Positions 25,818 to 34,237 of a DNA stretch of 64,000 nt are shown here, piece by piece (the stretch's first letter is position 1; every line of letters begins with the position of its first letter). The stretch covers positions 3,326,001 through 3,390,000 of the forward strand of contig NZ_CP007451.1 of NCBI RefSeq assembly GCF_000626635.1. Direction: 5' to 3'. The notes under the pieces were generated by a model that saw only the letters and a list, made by a program, of their open reading frames with translations, did not search any database and was not told the DNA's origin. The DNA comes from Draconibacterium orientale. Lineage in GTDB: Bacteria; Bacteroidota; Bacteroidia; Bacteroidales; Prolixibacteraceae. Both the position numbers and the translations under genes were made by a program.

Positions 25818-28235
25818 ATGGGCAAATATTTCCTCATCTTATTCTTTATGGCCGTAATGTCGGTTTCTGGGCAAAACACCAACCACAGTTCGGTTTATGG
25901 CAAAATAATTTCGGATGATGGCAGCCCGCTGGTATTTGCATCGGTGGTAATTAATGGCACTGCACAAGGTACGCTTACCAACGAGAAAGGTGAATTCGAA
26001 ATTCATGTCCCATATGGAAAACACAAAGTTTCGGTTTCGTTTATAGGCTACGGCAAAGCTTCAAAAACTATTGAAACAAGTGCCGCAAACCGGCGGGCGA
26101 AACTCGATTTTGTGCTAAAAGAAAGCGCTGAAACCATAAATGAAGTTATTGTTAGCGGAAAATCCAGGAAAACAGAGCTGGAGACCCAGGGCTTTGCCAT
26201 GAGTGCTGTTGAAACCGAAGAAATAAGTTTGCGCAGTGTTCAGGCTAACGAATTGTTAAACACAACCGCAGGCGTAAAAATACGTCAAAACGGAGGCTTG
26301 GGCTCCAACGTGGAATATTCGCTAAACGGTTTATCCGGAAGCGCTGTTCGAATTTTTATCGATGGTATTCCCATTTCAACCTACGGATCTTCGTTTAACC
26401 TAAGTAGCATTCCGCCGTCAATGATTAAGCAAATTGAGGTTTATAAAGGTGTGGTTCCGGGGCATTTAGCTGACGATGCTTTGGGTGGCGCCATTAACAT
26501 TCAGCTTCATAAAAAGGCCAGAACCAGTTTCAATGCCTCCGTTTCGTACGGATCTTTCAACACTTTTCAAACAAGTGCTAACGGCACTTACCGCTTCGAT
26601 AAATCGGGTTTAACCGTTAAAACATCGCTGTTCCATAATTATTCCGACAACGATTACAAAGTGTCGGGCCGAAGTGTTGTGGTTACCGGTTTGGGCGGTG
26701 TGCAAACTCCTGTTACTGCCCGGCGGTTTAACGATGCCTATCGCTCTACCGGCGGTATGGTGCAAATTGGTTTTATCGACGTAAAATGGGCCGATCAGTT
26801 TTTTGTTGGCGTTACCGGCTCCGACGACTATAAAGAAATTCAGCACGGCGCTTTTCTTACCATTACCCCTTACAAGGACCGGTTTATGGAATCGGATGCG
26901 CTGCTGGCCAACCTGAGTTATCAGAAAACAGATCTTTTTATCCGCGGATTGGACTTGAATGTGAACGGTTTGTACGGCAAACGTAATCGCGCCCTGGTTG
27001 ATACGCTAGCCTGGGCTTACAGCTGGAATGGCGAGCGGGCCATCGATTTCAGAGGCAACGAATACCGGTATTCATGGGGATCGCAGCAGGAAGGTGGGCC
27101 AACGCTATCTGAAATTAACCGAAACGTATCGTCTATCCGAACAGGCCTTTCCTACACCATCAATCCCAATCACCGGATTTTGCTGAACCACGTTTTCAGC
27201 GGAATAGACCGGGAGGACAGTGATGAAATGCGATCGGTAATGGAAAATACCTTTAGCGGAACACGAGACTTGCGTAAAAACATATATTCTTTTACCTATG
27301 AATTTAATGCCTTCGACAACCGCTTAAAAACCAATGTGTTTGGAAAGCATTATCAGCAAAAAACAATTAGTGTCGATCCGGCCATTGAAACCGATGCCGA
27401 CGGAAAAGATCAGATTGTTGACGAAGTGGTAAGCAGCAACAAAGAGCACAACGGATATGGTTTTGCCTTGTCTTACGCACTGATTTCTAAGGTTACGGTG
27501 TTAACATCGGCCGAAAAAGCAATACGCCTTCCTAACGAAACCGAAATATTTGGTAACGACGGGGATAACGTAGTGGCCAATTCAAGCATCAATCCCGAGC
27601 AAAGCAACAACTATAATGTGGGATTTCGCCTGGGAACTTTTTCGCTACGAAAGCATAATTTTGGACTTTCGGCTAACTTTTTCACCCGAAACATAAAAGA
27701 CCGCATTGGCCTTCCCATCGAAACATCGCTCAATGTAAATGATGAACTCATTTTGTATGTAAATCAGGGAAGTGGCTCTTCAAAAGGCGTTGATGCTCAG
27801 CTGGATTACAATTACAATCGTAATTTCGGGCTTAACTTTAATATCTCGCGCTTTAACCTTACGGTTGAAAACAGGGGTGTGGAAATTGATGTTCCGAACA
27901 CGCCATTTTTTACCATGAACGGAAGCCTGCGATACACTTTCAATAATTGGATACAAAATAACAGCCGGTTGAACCTCTTCTGCTCATTCTATTTTACCGA
28001 AGAGTTTTCGTACCTAGTTCCGCAGGGATCGAACACCGTTGGCGACGACTTTTTTAAAGTGCCCGAACAATTTACCCACGATGCCGGGCTGAGTTATACA
28101 TTCCCAAACAAGGCATTTACTATGAGTTGCGATGTGAAAAATATTTTCGACAAACCGGTGTACGACAACTTATCGGTACAAAAAGCCGGTAGGGCGGTGT
28201 ACCTGAAATTAAATTATACAATAAACTCTTTTTAA
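25818..28235 (+). CDS. TonB-dependent outer-membrane receptor, iron/siderophore type
   Basis: An 805-residue outer membrane protein with a signal peptide (residues 1-18). Residues about 24-110 form a carboxypeptidase-regulatory-like domain of the kind common in Bacteroidota receptors (GKIISDDGSPLVFASVVING). The plug domain (about 115-230, with the motif IRQNGGLGSNVEYSLNGLSG) is followed by a beta barrel ending in LKLNYTINSF with a terminal Phe. It resembles receptors of FecA/XusA type rather than SusC, because of its length (about 800 instead of about 1000). It would import a ferric chelate across the outer membrane powered by TonB-ExbB-ExbD. It heads the locus, followed 19 bp later by a DUF4374 lipoprotein. 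Confidence 0.9.
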   Translation: MGKYFLILFFMAVMSVSGQNTNHSSVYGKIISDDGSPLVFASVVINGTAQGTLTNEKGEFEIHVPYGKHKVSVSFIGYGKASKTIETSAANRRAKLDFVLKESAETINEVIVSGKSRKTELETQGFAMSAVETEEISLRSVQANELLNTTAGVKIRQNGGLGSNVEYSLNGLSGSAVRIFIDGIPISTYGSSFNLSSIPPSMIKQIEVYKGVVPGHLADDALGGAINIQLHKKARTSFNASVSYGSFNTFQTSANGTYRFDKSGLTVKTSLFHNYSDNDYKVSGRSVVVTGLGGVQTPVTARRFNDAYRSTGGMVQIGFIDVKWADQFFVGVTGSDDYKEIQHGAFLTITPYKDRFMESDALLANLSYQKTDLFIRGLDLNVNGLYGKRNRALVDTLAWAYSWNGERAIDFRGNEYRYSWGSQQEGGPTLSEINRNVSSIRTGLSYTINPNHRILLNHVFSGIDREDSDEMRSVMENTFSGTRDLRKNIYSFTYEFNAFDNRLKTNVFGKHYQQKTISVDPAIETDADGKDQIVDEVVSSNKEHNGYGFALSYALISKVTVLTSAEKAIRLPNETEIFGNDGDNVVANSSINPEQSNNYNVGFRLGTFSLRKHNFGLSANFFTRNIKDRIGLPIETSLNVNDELILYVNQGSGSSKGVDAQLDYNYNRNFGLNFNISRFNLTVENRGVEIDVPNTPFFTMNGSLRYTFNNWIQNNSRLNLFCSFYFTEEFSYLVPQGSNTVGDDFFKVPEQFTHDAGLSYTFPNKAFTMSCDVKNIFDKPVYDNLSVQKAGRAVYLKLNYTINSF

Positions 28236-28254
28236 CTACTAAAAATTTTATACG

Positions 28255-29589
28255 ATGAAATGTAATTTTTTAAATACCAGAATTTTAGCTTTTGTTCTTG
28301 TTCTTGGCGGATTACTGGCTTCGTGCAGTAGCGATGACGACGAATTAATTCCAACACCTGATCCGACAGAAACAAGATGGATTACTGTGGCTGCAGCCCG
28401 AATGGGCGAAAACCCCGGAGATGGGAACGGCGGAACATTAATTTATGCGATTAATAGCGAAGAAGCGAAAGACCCAACAGTGTCAGTCGATCCTTTCGAA
28501 AACGGATTTATCGTTCCATCGAACAGAACGGCCAGGTTGCAATCTTCAGAAGATGGCAATACCATTTTCAACATCAGTTATGCCGGCGATACAGGCGGAA
28601 ACTACACGAAATACACCGTTGAAGGTGGCCAAAACTTTACACAAAGCGGAACTTCAATCAGTATTGCGCCTTACGTTGGTTCTGCTCCCCGCTGGATAAA
28701 ACTTTTTGATGGCGACCAAACCGGCGCCGCCGTATATGTTTCTACCGAGCATCAGTTCGACGAAAACGAGAATTACGTTCGAACCGAAGCTACCATGGGC
28801 GTTTTAACACTGGATTTGGCAAATTCTCAAATTAAAGAATTTCAGGAGCACAGCATCGCATTAAGTGCCGAAGAAGAAGCCGAAGGTTATTACATTTCCA
28901 GAATAGATATGCCCGTGTTGAACGCTGCCGGCGATAAACTTTATATCGGAGTGCGTTTGAGCAAGGTTGACCCTGCAACTGCTGAAAGCGAGAGTAACTT
29001 TGAAATTTTAGGCTCAAAAACCATTGTTCTGGATTACCCGTCTTTACTGAATCCTTCGGTTATCACTTCTTCAGTGGGTCACGGCAATACCAATGGTTAC
29101 CGCAGTATCAACGCATTTTTGTATAACGGAAGCGTTTACCAGGCCAACCAGGCCGATCCGGATGGTTCGCATATTCTGAAAATTGATGCAAACAACGAAT
29201 ATGACGATAGTTACGATTTTAATTTAGACGAAGCGTTAGGTATCGAAGATGCTTATATTCTTGCCTGGCGACCAGTTTCAAACGGTAAAGCTGTTTTGGC
29301 TTACCGCCATGCAGGCTCGGTAGAAGGAGTTGCCGGAGCGCAGGGATTTTTTGCCCTGGTTGATTTAGAAGCGAAAACTGCCGTAAAAATCGATGACATT
29401 CCTTACGACCCCGATTTTTATTTGTTCCAATACCAGGGTTTTGCTGTTGACGGAACAGAGGTTTACGTTACTCAGGCCCCGGTAGGCGAAAACGGAAACA
29501 TTTATGTAATTGATACCGAAACCGGTGAAGTAACAAAAGGAGCTGAAATGGTTAATGCCGAAGGAAGCCACTTTATCGGAACATTCTAG
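28255..29589 (+). CDS. DUF4374 surface lipoprotein, XusB-like
   Basis: A 444-residue lipoprotein: lipobox LLASC (Cys24) followed directly by SSDDDE, an acidic lipoprotein export signal that targets the protein to the cell surface in Bacteroidota. The body is beta-propeller-like, rich in short Gly/Asp strands (TATLIYAINSEE, YVSTEHQFD). I recognise it as the DUF4374 family, to which the XusB xenosiderophore-binding lipoprotein of Bacteroides thetaiotaomicron belongs (xusABC). Sitting next to a TonB receptor, it probably captures a siderophore and hands it to the receptor. That a specific siderophore is bound is inference from this family relation. Confidence 0.8.
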   Translation: MKCNFLNTRILAFVLVLGGLLASCSSDDDELIPTPDPTETRWITVAAARMGENPGDGNGGTLIYAINSEEAKDPTVSVDPFENGFIVPSNRTARLQSSEDGNTIFNISYAGDTGGNYTKYTVEGGQNFTQSGTSISIAPYVGSAPRWIKLFDGDQTGAAVYVSTEHQFDENENYVRTEATMGVLTLDLANSQIKEFQEHSIALSAEEEAEGYYISRIDMPVLNAAGDKLYIGVRLSKVDPATAESESNFEILGSKTIVLDYPSLLNPSVITSSVGHGNTNGYRSINAFLYNGSVYQANQADPDGSHILKIDANNEYDDSYDFNLDEALGIEDAYILAWRPVSNGKAVLAYRHAGSVEGVAGAQGFFALVDLEAKTAVKIDDIPYDPDFYLFQYQGFAVDGTEVYVTQAPVGENGNIYVIDTETGEVTKGAEMVNAEGSHFIGTF

Positions 29590-29614
29590 TCTTTTTAAAT
29601 TACAAGTTGAATGA

Positions 29615-29669
29615 AAAGCGCTGTGGGATATTTTGCTCCACAGCGCTTTACTCACAAAATATCTTTCAA
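29615..29669 (+). promoter_or_regulatory. Strong intra-operon hairpin after the DUF4374 gene
   Basis: AAAGCGCTGTGG (29615-29626) and CCACAGCGCTTT (29658-29669) form a 12-bp perfect stem with a 31-nt loop, but no T run follows. This suits mRNA processing, stability or partial attenuation more than full termination, and could set different levels for receptor/lipoprotein and downstream genes. Confidence 0.55.
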
Positions 29670-29689
29670 AAATTTAAATTGAATCAATA

Positions 29690-31195
29690 ATGAAAACACA
29701 AACTTTAAGGTTTTTCTTTTTCGGAATATTCGCCTTACTAACGGCTTTTACAAGTATGGCGCAGCGCGGCAGTCAGAATCCGTTTCTGGACAGAGAGTAC
29801 TGGGCTGCACATCCCGATCTTAACGATATTGAAGCCAAAGTTGCCGAGGGACATTCGCTTACCGAGGCCAACGGCGCCGGATACGACCCTACCACTTTTG
29901 CTATTTTTGGCGGAAACCCGGTAGCTACCATCAATTATCTTATTGAAAAAGGCAACGATGTAAACCGTCGTACACACGATTCGCGTACTTATATTTTTTG
30001 GGCCGCTTCCCGTGGAAATCTCGAGCTGGTGCAATATCTGGTGGGAAAAGGGGCCCGAATTGATTTAAAAGATTCGCATGGCTATTCTGCAACGCAGTTT
30101 ACGGCTGCTTCGGGCCAAAGCAACACGAAGATTTACGATTTCCTGATTGAAAGCGGGGCCGATTTAAAGAACGAAAAAGACCACGACGGACGCGATGTGC
30201 TTTTGGTAGCCGCGCCAAGGGTGAAAAATCTGGATTTAATTGATTATTTCATCAGCAAAGGGCTACGTTTAAATACAAGCGACAACCATGGTAACGGATT
30301 GTTTAATATTGCTGCTCAGGGAGGAAATATCGATGTGCTGAAGGCTTTGGTTGCCCGAGGAGTTACAATCGATAAAAATACCAACACCAACGAAAATGCC
30401 ATCTTGTTTGCCAGTCGTGGCGGAAGAGGCAGCAGCAACAGTTTGGCTGTTTTTCAATATTTGGAAGGATTAGGACTTGAGCCGAATATTACTTCAAACG
30501 ATGGAGTAACGCCGCTGCACAATCTTTCGCGCTCTGCCAGCGACCTGGCAATTTTCCGGTATTTTATCGCTAAAGGAGTAAATCCAAATTCGGCAGATAA
30601 AGACGGAAACACACCGCTTTTGAATGCCGTATCGCGCAACAAACAAGAGGTGATTAGCTTTTTGGCCGAACATACAAGCGATATCAACCAAACGAATAAC
30701 GAGGGGCACTCTGCCTTAACGCTTGCCATTCAGACTAACAGTGCTTCGGTAGTTGCTTATCTGCTTGAAAAAGGTGCGCAAACGAATATTCTGGATAAAA
30801 AGGGAAATAATCTGGCCTATTATCTTTTTGAAACTCGTGGCAATCCGCGCGATTTCGACGAGAAAGTGGCAGCACTACGCAAAGCCGGTTTCGATTTCAA
30901 AAAACGACAAGCCGACAACAGTACCATGTGGCATTTGGCCATTTCAAAAAACAATTTGGAGCTGCTGATAAAAGTTCAGGCTTTTGATGCCGATATCAAT
31001 GCAAAAGACGACCAGGGAAACACTGTTTTGCACTATGCGGCCATGAAATCGAGTGATGCAGAAATACTTAAGTTTTTGGTGGCCAACGGTGCCGATATTA
31101 ACGCAACAACTGAGTTTGGCGAGACCGCTTACGACCTGGCTCAGGAAAATGAATTGCTGAGTGAAAACAATGTGAGTTTAGAATTTTTGAAATAA
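29690..31195 (+). CDS. Secreted ankyrin-repeat protein in the iron locus
   Basis: A 501-residue protein with a signal peptide (residues 1-24, cleavage near SMAQ). The rest is made of about twelve ankyrin repeats with the usual words (GNTPLLNAV, GHSALTLAIQ, AGADINATTEFGETAYDLA). Exported ankyrin proteins mediate protein-protein contacts. It sits between the XusB-like lipoprotein and the DUF2271 gene, so it likely scaffolds the uptake or reduction machinery. From the arrangement I infer a role in handling the iron complex in the periplasm; no direct motif supports a reaction. The distance from its stop to the next ATG is 9 bp. Confidence 0.8.
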   Translation: MKTQTLRFFFFGIFALLTAFTSMAQRGSQNPFLDREYWAAHPDLNDIEAKVAEGHSLTEANGAGYDPTTFAIFGGNPVATINYLIEKGNDVNRRTHDSRTYIFWAASRGNLELVQYLVGKGARIDLKDSHGYSATQFTAASGQSNTKIYDFLIESGADLKNEKDHDGRDVLLVAAPRVKNLDLIDYFISKGLRLNTSDNHGNGLFNIAAQGGNIDVLKALVARGVTIDKNTNTNENAILFASRGGRGSSNSLAVFQYLEGLGLEPNITSNDGVTPLHNLSRSASDLAIFRYFIAKGVNPNSADKDGNTPLLNAVSRNKQEVISFLAEHTSDINQTNNEGHSALTLAIQTNSASVVAYLLEKGAQTNILDKKGNNLAYYLFETRGNPRDFDEKVAALRKAGFDFKKRQADNSTMWHLAISKNNLELLIKVQAFDADINAKDDQGNTVLHYAAMKSSDAEILKFLVANGADINATTEFGETAYDLAQENELLSENNVSLEFLK

Positions 31196-31204
31196 TTGAA
31201 CACA

Positions 31205-31702
31205 ATGAGTAGAATAATAAAACGGGCCTTATCAGTTATCGTACTTGCCCAGCTTTTCTTTTTACCTTCTTTTGCGCAGGCACCGGCTACGGTGTCGTAC
31301 AAGTGTATGATACAAATGGCAAACTATACGGGCGAATATGCCTATGTGGTGGTGTCGTTAATGAATCCCGATGGCGATTATGTAAAAACCCTGTACATGC
31401 AGGGCGATGACCCGGAATGGTATCCCGACCTTAAAGATTGGTGGGCATTCAGCCACGCTGAAAACGAGAATATTGATGCTGTTACCGGAGCAACAGTTGG
31501 TAATGGCGAACGCAATATTATCGCTTTGGTACTTGATGCTTCACAAATAGACAGCGGCTATAAAATACGCTTCGAGTCGGCTGTCGAAAATCAGGAGTAT
31601 CATAAGGTTGATGCTGAAATAGAGCTGAATTCGGCCACCATCAGAAACAAAGTTGACGGGAAAGGTTATATCCGTTATATCCGCATGATGCCAAATTCGT
31701 AA
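31205..31702 (+). CDS. DUF2271 periplasmic protein with a DAVTGAT motif
   Basis: A short secreted protein (165 residues from the Met at 31205, 168 from the next Met upstream at 31196) with a signal peptide ending near SFAQA. The mature part has the wording of DUF2271 (YVVVSLMNPDGDYVKTLYM, then DWWAFSHAE, then DAVTGATVGNGER). DUF2271 genes occur next to PepSY reductases, as here. The segment DAVTGAT resembles the D-x-S/T-G-A-T motif that ApbE flavinylates in FMN-binding domains, so a covalent flavin is conceivable. No apbE gene is seen in the window. The next gene starts 3 bp downstream, so they form one unit. Confidence 0.75.
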   Translation: MSRIIKRALSVIVLAQLFFLPSFAQAPATVSYKCMIQMANYTGEYAYVVVSLMNPDGDYVKTLYMQGDDPEWYPDLKDWWAFSHAENENIDAVTGATVGNGERNIIALVLDASQIDSGYKIRFESAVENQEYHKVDAEIELNSATIRNKVDGKGYIRYIRMMPNS

Positions 31703-31705
31703 GTT

Positions 31706-33901
31706 ATGGTTTTTTCGATATGGCGTATCAGCCACTTATTGCTTGCAGTAGTAGCCTCCCTGTTTTTATTGGTGGCTTCGGTTACCGGTGTAATTCTGGC
31801 TGTTGAGCCGATAACGAATAAAATACGTCCCTACAATATCGAACAGGCCGATGAACTTACACTTGCCGAGACATTAACAAACCTGAATGCGCGATACGAC
31901 GAAATTCTTTCCATCTCACGCGACCGCAACGGGTTTGTTAGCGTTCAGGCTATTATTGACGGAGAAAATGAGCAGTTTTATGTAAATCCATTTAACGGAG
32001 AGAAACTGGGGCCAGCGATTGAAAAGGCTCCCATTTTTCAGTTCAGTACCAGTTTGCACAGGTCGTTGTTTCTTAAAGCTCCCGGTCGTTTTCTGATTGG
32101 CCTGGCAGCCTTTTTACTTTTTCTGATTGCCGTATCGGGTATTGTGCTTATTGCCAAACGCCAGGGCGGGATGCGCTATTTCTTTGCGCCGGTGGTTCGC
32201 GAAAACTTTTCGCAGTTTAACCACGTTGTTTATGCCCGGATGACCTTATTACCCATTATTGTTTTATCGCTAAGCGGTTCGTACCTGTCGTTACTGCGAT
32301 TTAATCTCATTCCCGGGGAACAGATTATTCACGAAGTGGATTATGAAACGCTGACCGATGAACCGAAGCTTCCGCTGCATACTTTCGAATTCTTGAATAC
32401 TACTACTCTGGGAGACCTTAGAAAAGTGGAGTATCCTTTTTCCGATTTTGTTGAAGATTATTATACCATCAGTTTAAAAGACCGCGAGGTGTTGTTAAAC
32501 CAGTTTAACGGGCAGATTATTACCGAAAAGAAATTCCCTTGGGTTAGTGTGGCATCATCGTGGGCCACTGTAATACATACCGGCGAAGGAAGTATTGTTT
32601 GGAGTGTAATTTTGGCAGCCGGAAGCCTGGCCATTCTTTTTTTAATGCTTACAGGTTTCGTTATTTATTTTAAACGGCCGCGGATTCAGATTAAAAACAA
32701 CTATTCGCGAAACGATTGCAGCCATATTGTATTGGTAGGTACCGAAGGAGCTACCACCCTGCAATTCGCTCACGAATTTCACCGGCAATTGCTAAAGGCC
32801 GGCATTAAAAGTTATTTAGGATTGATGAACGATTATGGGCCGTTCAGAAACATGAAACAGCTCATTATTTTTACCGCTACTTACGGGCAGGGAGAACCAC
32901 CAGCCAGTGCCAGTCGCTTCAGGGAGCTGGCAACAAAATACCACCAAAAACAGCCATTCGCTTTTTCTGTTGTGGGATTTGGCTCTACTGCCTATCCGAA
33001 TTATTGCCGCTTTGCCTACGAGGTTTTTGATTTACTGAAAAATCTTCCCAATGCTAATAGTTTAGGTGAAGTACACACTGTAAACAGTCATTCTTTTGAA
33101 GCGTTATCAAGGTGGGTAACGCATTGGGCCGAAGCAATGCAACTGACTCTTCAACTCGAGAAACCCAAACTAAAACTTTCTAAAAATCCGGTTTCCGATT
33201 TTGAAGTGATCGACCGTGTTGAAAATGAAAAAGAGAATACTTTTTTACTTACGCTAAAAAATACGAAAGGCGCAAAAGTTGTTTCGGGCGATCTTTTATC
33301 GGTTATTCCCGAGGACGATCCGCGAGAGCGGCTTTATTCCGTCGGAAACCTGGGAAATAATACTTTGGCCATAAGCGTAAAAAAATACCCCAATGGAATT
33401 TGCTCAACAATGTTGAGCCAACTGGAAAAAGGAGAAGTATTATCGGCTGAGGTAGTCAGAAATCTGAACTTTTATCTTCCGAAAAATACAAAAGAGGTGG
33501 TGCTTATTGCCACAGGAACTGGTATGGGGCCTTTTTTAGGAATGATTGCCTCGAACACCGGCCGGCAAAAACTGCACTTATACTGGGGCGGCCGAACCCT
33601 CGATTCGCTATTACCTTACAGAATGTATATTAATGAAGCGCTGCGCGACAAAAGGATACATAACTTTAGTCCGGCATACTCGCGAATGCAAACTCAAAAA
33701 GTTTATGTACAACACCTGATTAAAAAAGACGGGGCTAAAATTGCCGGTATTTTAAAGAAGGGCGGTTGTGTAATGATTTGCGGCTCGATTGCCATGCAGC
33801 ATGATGTAGTGAAAGAACTGCAAACCATTTGCAGCACCTACCTGCAAAAAGACCTGAGCCATTTCCAAAACCGGAAACAGGTGAAGATGGATTGCTATTG
33901 A
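31706..33901 (+). CDS. PepSY membrane - flavodoxin - FAD/NAD(P)H reductase fusion
   Basis: A 731-residue inner-membrane redox protein. Residues 1-340 form a PepSY-associated TM domain with four helices (near 10-30, 130-155, 180-200 and 290-320). Residues about 345-480 form a flavodoxin domain (TATYGQGEPPASASRF). Residues about 510-731 form a sulfite-reductase-type FAD/NAD(P)H module (RLYSVG FAD-binding motif, GICSTMLSQL, ATGTGMGPFLGM). Electrons from cytoplasmic NAD(P)H are passed through FAD and FMN to the membrane domain and on to the periplasm, presumably to reduce ferric siderophores. XusC of B. thetaiotaomicron is a PepSY protein, which fits. The start at 31706 is 3 bp after the DUF2271 stop. 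Confidence 0.88.
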   Translation: MVFSIWRISHLLLAVVASLFLLVASVTGVILAVEPITNKIRPYNIEQADELTLAETLTNLNARYDEILSISRDRNGFVSVQAIIDGENEQFYVNPFNGEKLGPAIEKAPIFQFSTSLHRSLFLKAPGRFLIGLAAFLLFLIAVSGIVLIAKRQGGMRYFFAPVVRENFSQFNHVVYARMTLLPIIVLSLSGSYLSLLRFNLIPGEQIIHEVDYETLTDEPKLPLHTFEFLNTTTLGDLRKVEYPFSDFVEDYYTISLKDREVLLNQFNGQIITEKKFPWVSVASSWATVIHTGEGSIVWSVILAAGSLAILFLMLTGFVIYFKRPRIQIKNNYSRNDCSHIVLVGTEGATTLQFAHEFHRQLLKAGIKSYLGLMNDYGPFRNMKQLIIFTATYGQGEPPASASRFRELATKYHQKQPFAFSVVGFGSTAYPNYCRFAYEVFDLLKNLPNANSLGEVHTVNSHSFEALSRWVTHWAEAMQLTLQLEKPKLKLSKNPVSDFEVIDRVENEKENTFLLTLKNTKGAKVVSGDLLSVIPEDDPRERLYSVGNLGNNTLAISVKKYPNGICSTMLSQLEKGEVLSAEVVRNLNFYLPKNTKEVVLIATGTGMGPFLGMIASNTGRQKLHLYWGGRTLDSLLPYRMYINEALRDKRIHNFSPAYSRMQTQKVYVQHLIKKDGAKIAGILKKGGCVMICGSIAMQHDVVKELQTICSTYLQKDLSHFQNRKQVKMDCY

Positions 33902-33974
33902 TCTATGGAAAAGGATTATTTAGAGTTATTTAAAAGCAATTTTGATAGAAATAATTGCAGCCGACGGGCTTCAG

Positions 33975-34019
33975 GCAAAAAATAAAAAAGGGGATTCCAT
34001 CATTTCTGATAAAATCCCC
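33975..34019 (-). terminator. Orphan minus-strand terminator at the island border
   Basis: Read on the minus strand: GGGGATT, a loop, AATCCCC, then TTTTTTATTTTTT. No minus-strand gene precedes it. In the ancestral order it probably terminated tRNA-Arg, whose 3' end remnant begins 6 bases away. Confidence 0.6.
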
Positions 34020-34025
34020 GCTTTG

Positions 34026-34051
34026 TGATCCCAAGCGGCGAGATGTCGAAC
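34026..34051 (-). repeat. Decayed tRNA-Arg 3' end (possible attachment-site remnant)
   Basis: On the minus strand the sequence begins GTTCGA and ends TGGGATCA, like the T-arm and acceptor end of the tRNA-Arg at 37862-37933 (GTTCGAGTCCCGGTGGGATCA), with degenerate bases between. TGATCCCA is identical to the tRNA end. Confidence 0.4.
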
Positions 34052-34237
34052 TTTATGAAGGAGGATTTTGAGGGTGTGCTGAATTTTATGAATACAAAAC
34101 AACAGAATAGGAAATTAAGAATGTAAGAGTTCAATAACTGTTTAAGAAACTAAGCAATTGGAATTTTGAAAAGCAAGTTTACTACAAACTAAACGAAAGG
34201 TATTTTCATCTATTTGCGGAATAAGTATCTTTGAGAG

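Larger units (their letters stand above)
33902..34237. other. Left border of the conflict island, no gene
   Basis: This 336-bp gap holds a minus-strand terminator without an upstream gene (33975-34019) and a decayed tRNA 3' end (34026-34051). A short ORF (24 residues, MSNFMKEDFEG..., 34043-34126) is probably chance. See the findings on the island. Confidence 0.5.

Noticed and set aside
34043..34126. Short ORF MSNFMKEDFEG at the island border
   Set aside because: Only about 27 residues, and its 5' part overlaps the decayed tRNA end; a chance frame is more likely.
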